A stretch of DNA of 64,000 nucleotides from Nafulsella turpanensis ZLM-10. GTDB lineage: Bacteria; Bacteroidota; Bacteroidia; Cytophagales; Cyclobacteriaceae. This document shows, one piece after another, positions 63,877 through 64,000 of the stretch. Numbering within the stretch: position 1 is the first letter of the stretch; every line of letters begins with the position of its first letter. Where the stretch lies: NCBI RefSeq assembly GCF_000346615.1, contig NZ_ANNU01000015.1, positions 42,707 to 106,706 on the forward strand. The letters run 5' to 3'. The translations under genes and the position numbers were made by a program. The notes under the pieces are model-generated. The model was not told the origin of the DNA and did not search any database. It saw nothing but the letters and a program-made list of their open reading frames with translations.

Positions 63877-64000
63877 TTACTCCGAAAAATTAATCTCGGT
63901 ATTATCTCCAATATTGAGGCGCTGGCTGAGGCCGAGCAGGCGGGTATCGTTGCCTACGATGGAGTGGTTCAGCATTACGTTCTTCAGTTCGCTGTAAGAG
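63877..64000 (-). CDS. C-terminal end of a left-handed beta-helix (hexapeptide) protein, cut by window edge
   Basis: The last 41 codons before a TAA at 63879-63877: SYSELKNVMLNHSIVG, then NDTRLLGLSQRLNIGDNTEINFSE. The NVMLNHSIVGN and LNIGDNTEI segments look like the C-terminal left-handed beta-helix of Bacteroidota sugar nucleotidyltransferases (glucose-1-phosphate thymidylyltransferase-like). The catalytic domain is outside the window, so this is tentative. Confidence 0.6.
   Translation of the reverse strand, partial: SYSELKNVMLNHSIVGNDTRLLGLSQRLNIGDNTEINFSE

Overview
The window is chromosomal DNA of a Bacteroidota bacterium, most likely a gliding member of the Cytophagales. The evidence is the gliding lipoproteins GldB and GldD with GldE in the mutY-ssb-gldE-gldD order, a secreted nuclease with a type IX secretion (Por) C-terminal domain, several TAnnTTTG-type -7 promoter boxes, PorT-like outer-membrane barrels, the carboxynorspermidine polyamine route, and a tiny AURKAIP1/COX24-like basic protein. 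Almost all of it is ordinary host chromosome. The one complete insertion sequence is an IS4-family element at 57602-58981. No rRNA, CRISPR array or prophage is visible.

Layout. 1-10137: a truncated radical SAM gene, two soluble PAS histidine kinases either side of a tRNA-Leu (one kinase overlapping its own receiver protein), a Bacteroidota coiled-coil membrane protein, a DUF4235 protein and a bile-acid/Na+ symporter-like carrier. 10396-17602: a MarR regulator with a palindromic operator, then a fadN-fadA-fadE beta-oxidation operon with a small four-helix-bundle (S23 family) gene in each of its two gaps. 19142-25083: the minus-strand mutY-ssb-gldE-gldD-recG cluster. 25162-28305: HU-like protein, a histidine-rich TPR protein, a 29-residue ribosomal-type protein and ribonuclease E/G. 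28338-35923: an outer-membrane barrel, gldB, glycosyltransferase, asparagine synthase, endonuclease III, and an ECF sigma factor overlapping a small partner. 36109-45252: uvrA, a frameshifted T9SS nuclease, a TetR regulator, and an unusual single-chain XRE / membrane / beta-lactamase-fold protein. 45514-52581: carboxynorspermidine synthase and decarboxylase (with a third S23 gene between them), glutamate dehydrogenase, triosephosphate isomerase, PrmA. 52744-64000: a 1605-residue exported protein whose terminator loop is interrupted by the IS, an M20 dipeptidase, small unknown proteins and a truncated left-handed beta-helix protein.

The most interesting structure is a set of cassettes that fill the gaps between operon genes. 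Three S23 genes (13737, 15336, 46765) are each bracketed by complementary arms of 26-31 nt. The arms are built from quasi-repeats of about 14 nt, are unrelated in sequence between cassettes, and lie within a few bases of the upstream stop and downstream start. The same 14-nt-unit arms occur with no gene between them after nspC (48363-48448) and between gldD and recG (21248-21375), and as single arms before tpiA and fadN. The layout (S23 ORF between complementary termini) matches the intervening sequences known in 23S rRNA genes of Leptospira and Coxiella, but here it sits in mRNA operons. I know of no formal description of this.

Other notable points: the XRE-membrane-serine hydrolase fusion at 43519, which looks like two genes joined by loss of a start/stop boundary; a 5-bp duplication that breaks the nuclease at 39299; an IS in a terminator loop with inward-facing terminators at both ends; and mutY lacking any ATG/GTG/TTG start before its first conserved motif. 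Everything here was read by eye; no database or folding program was run.
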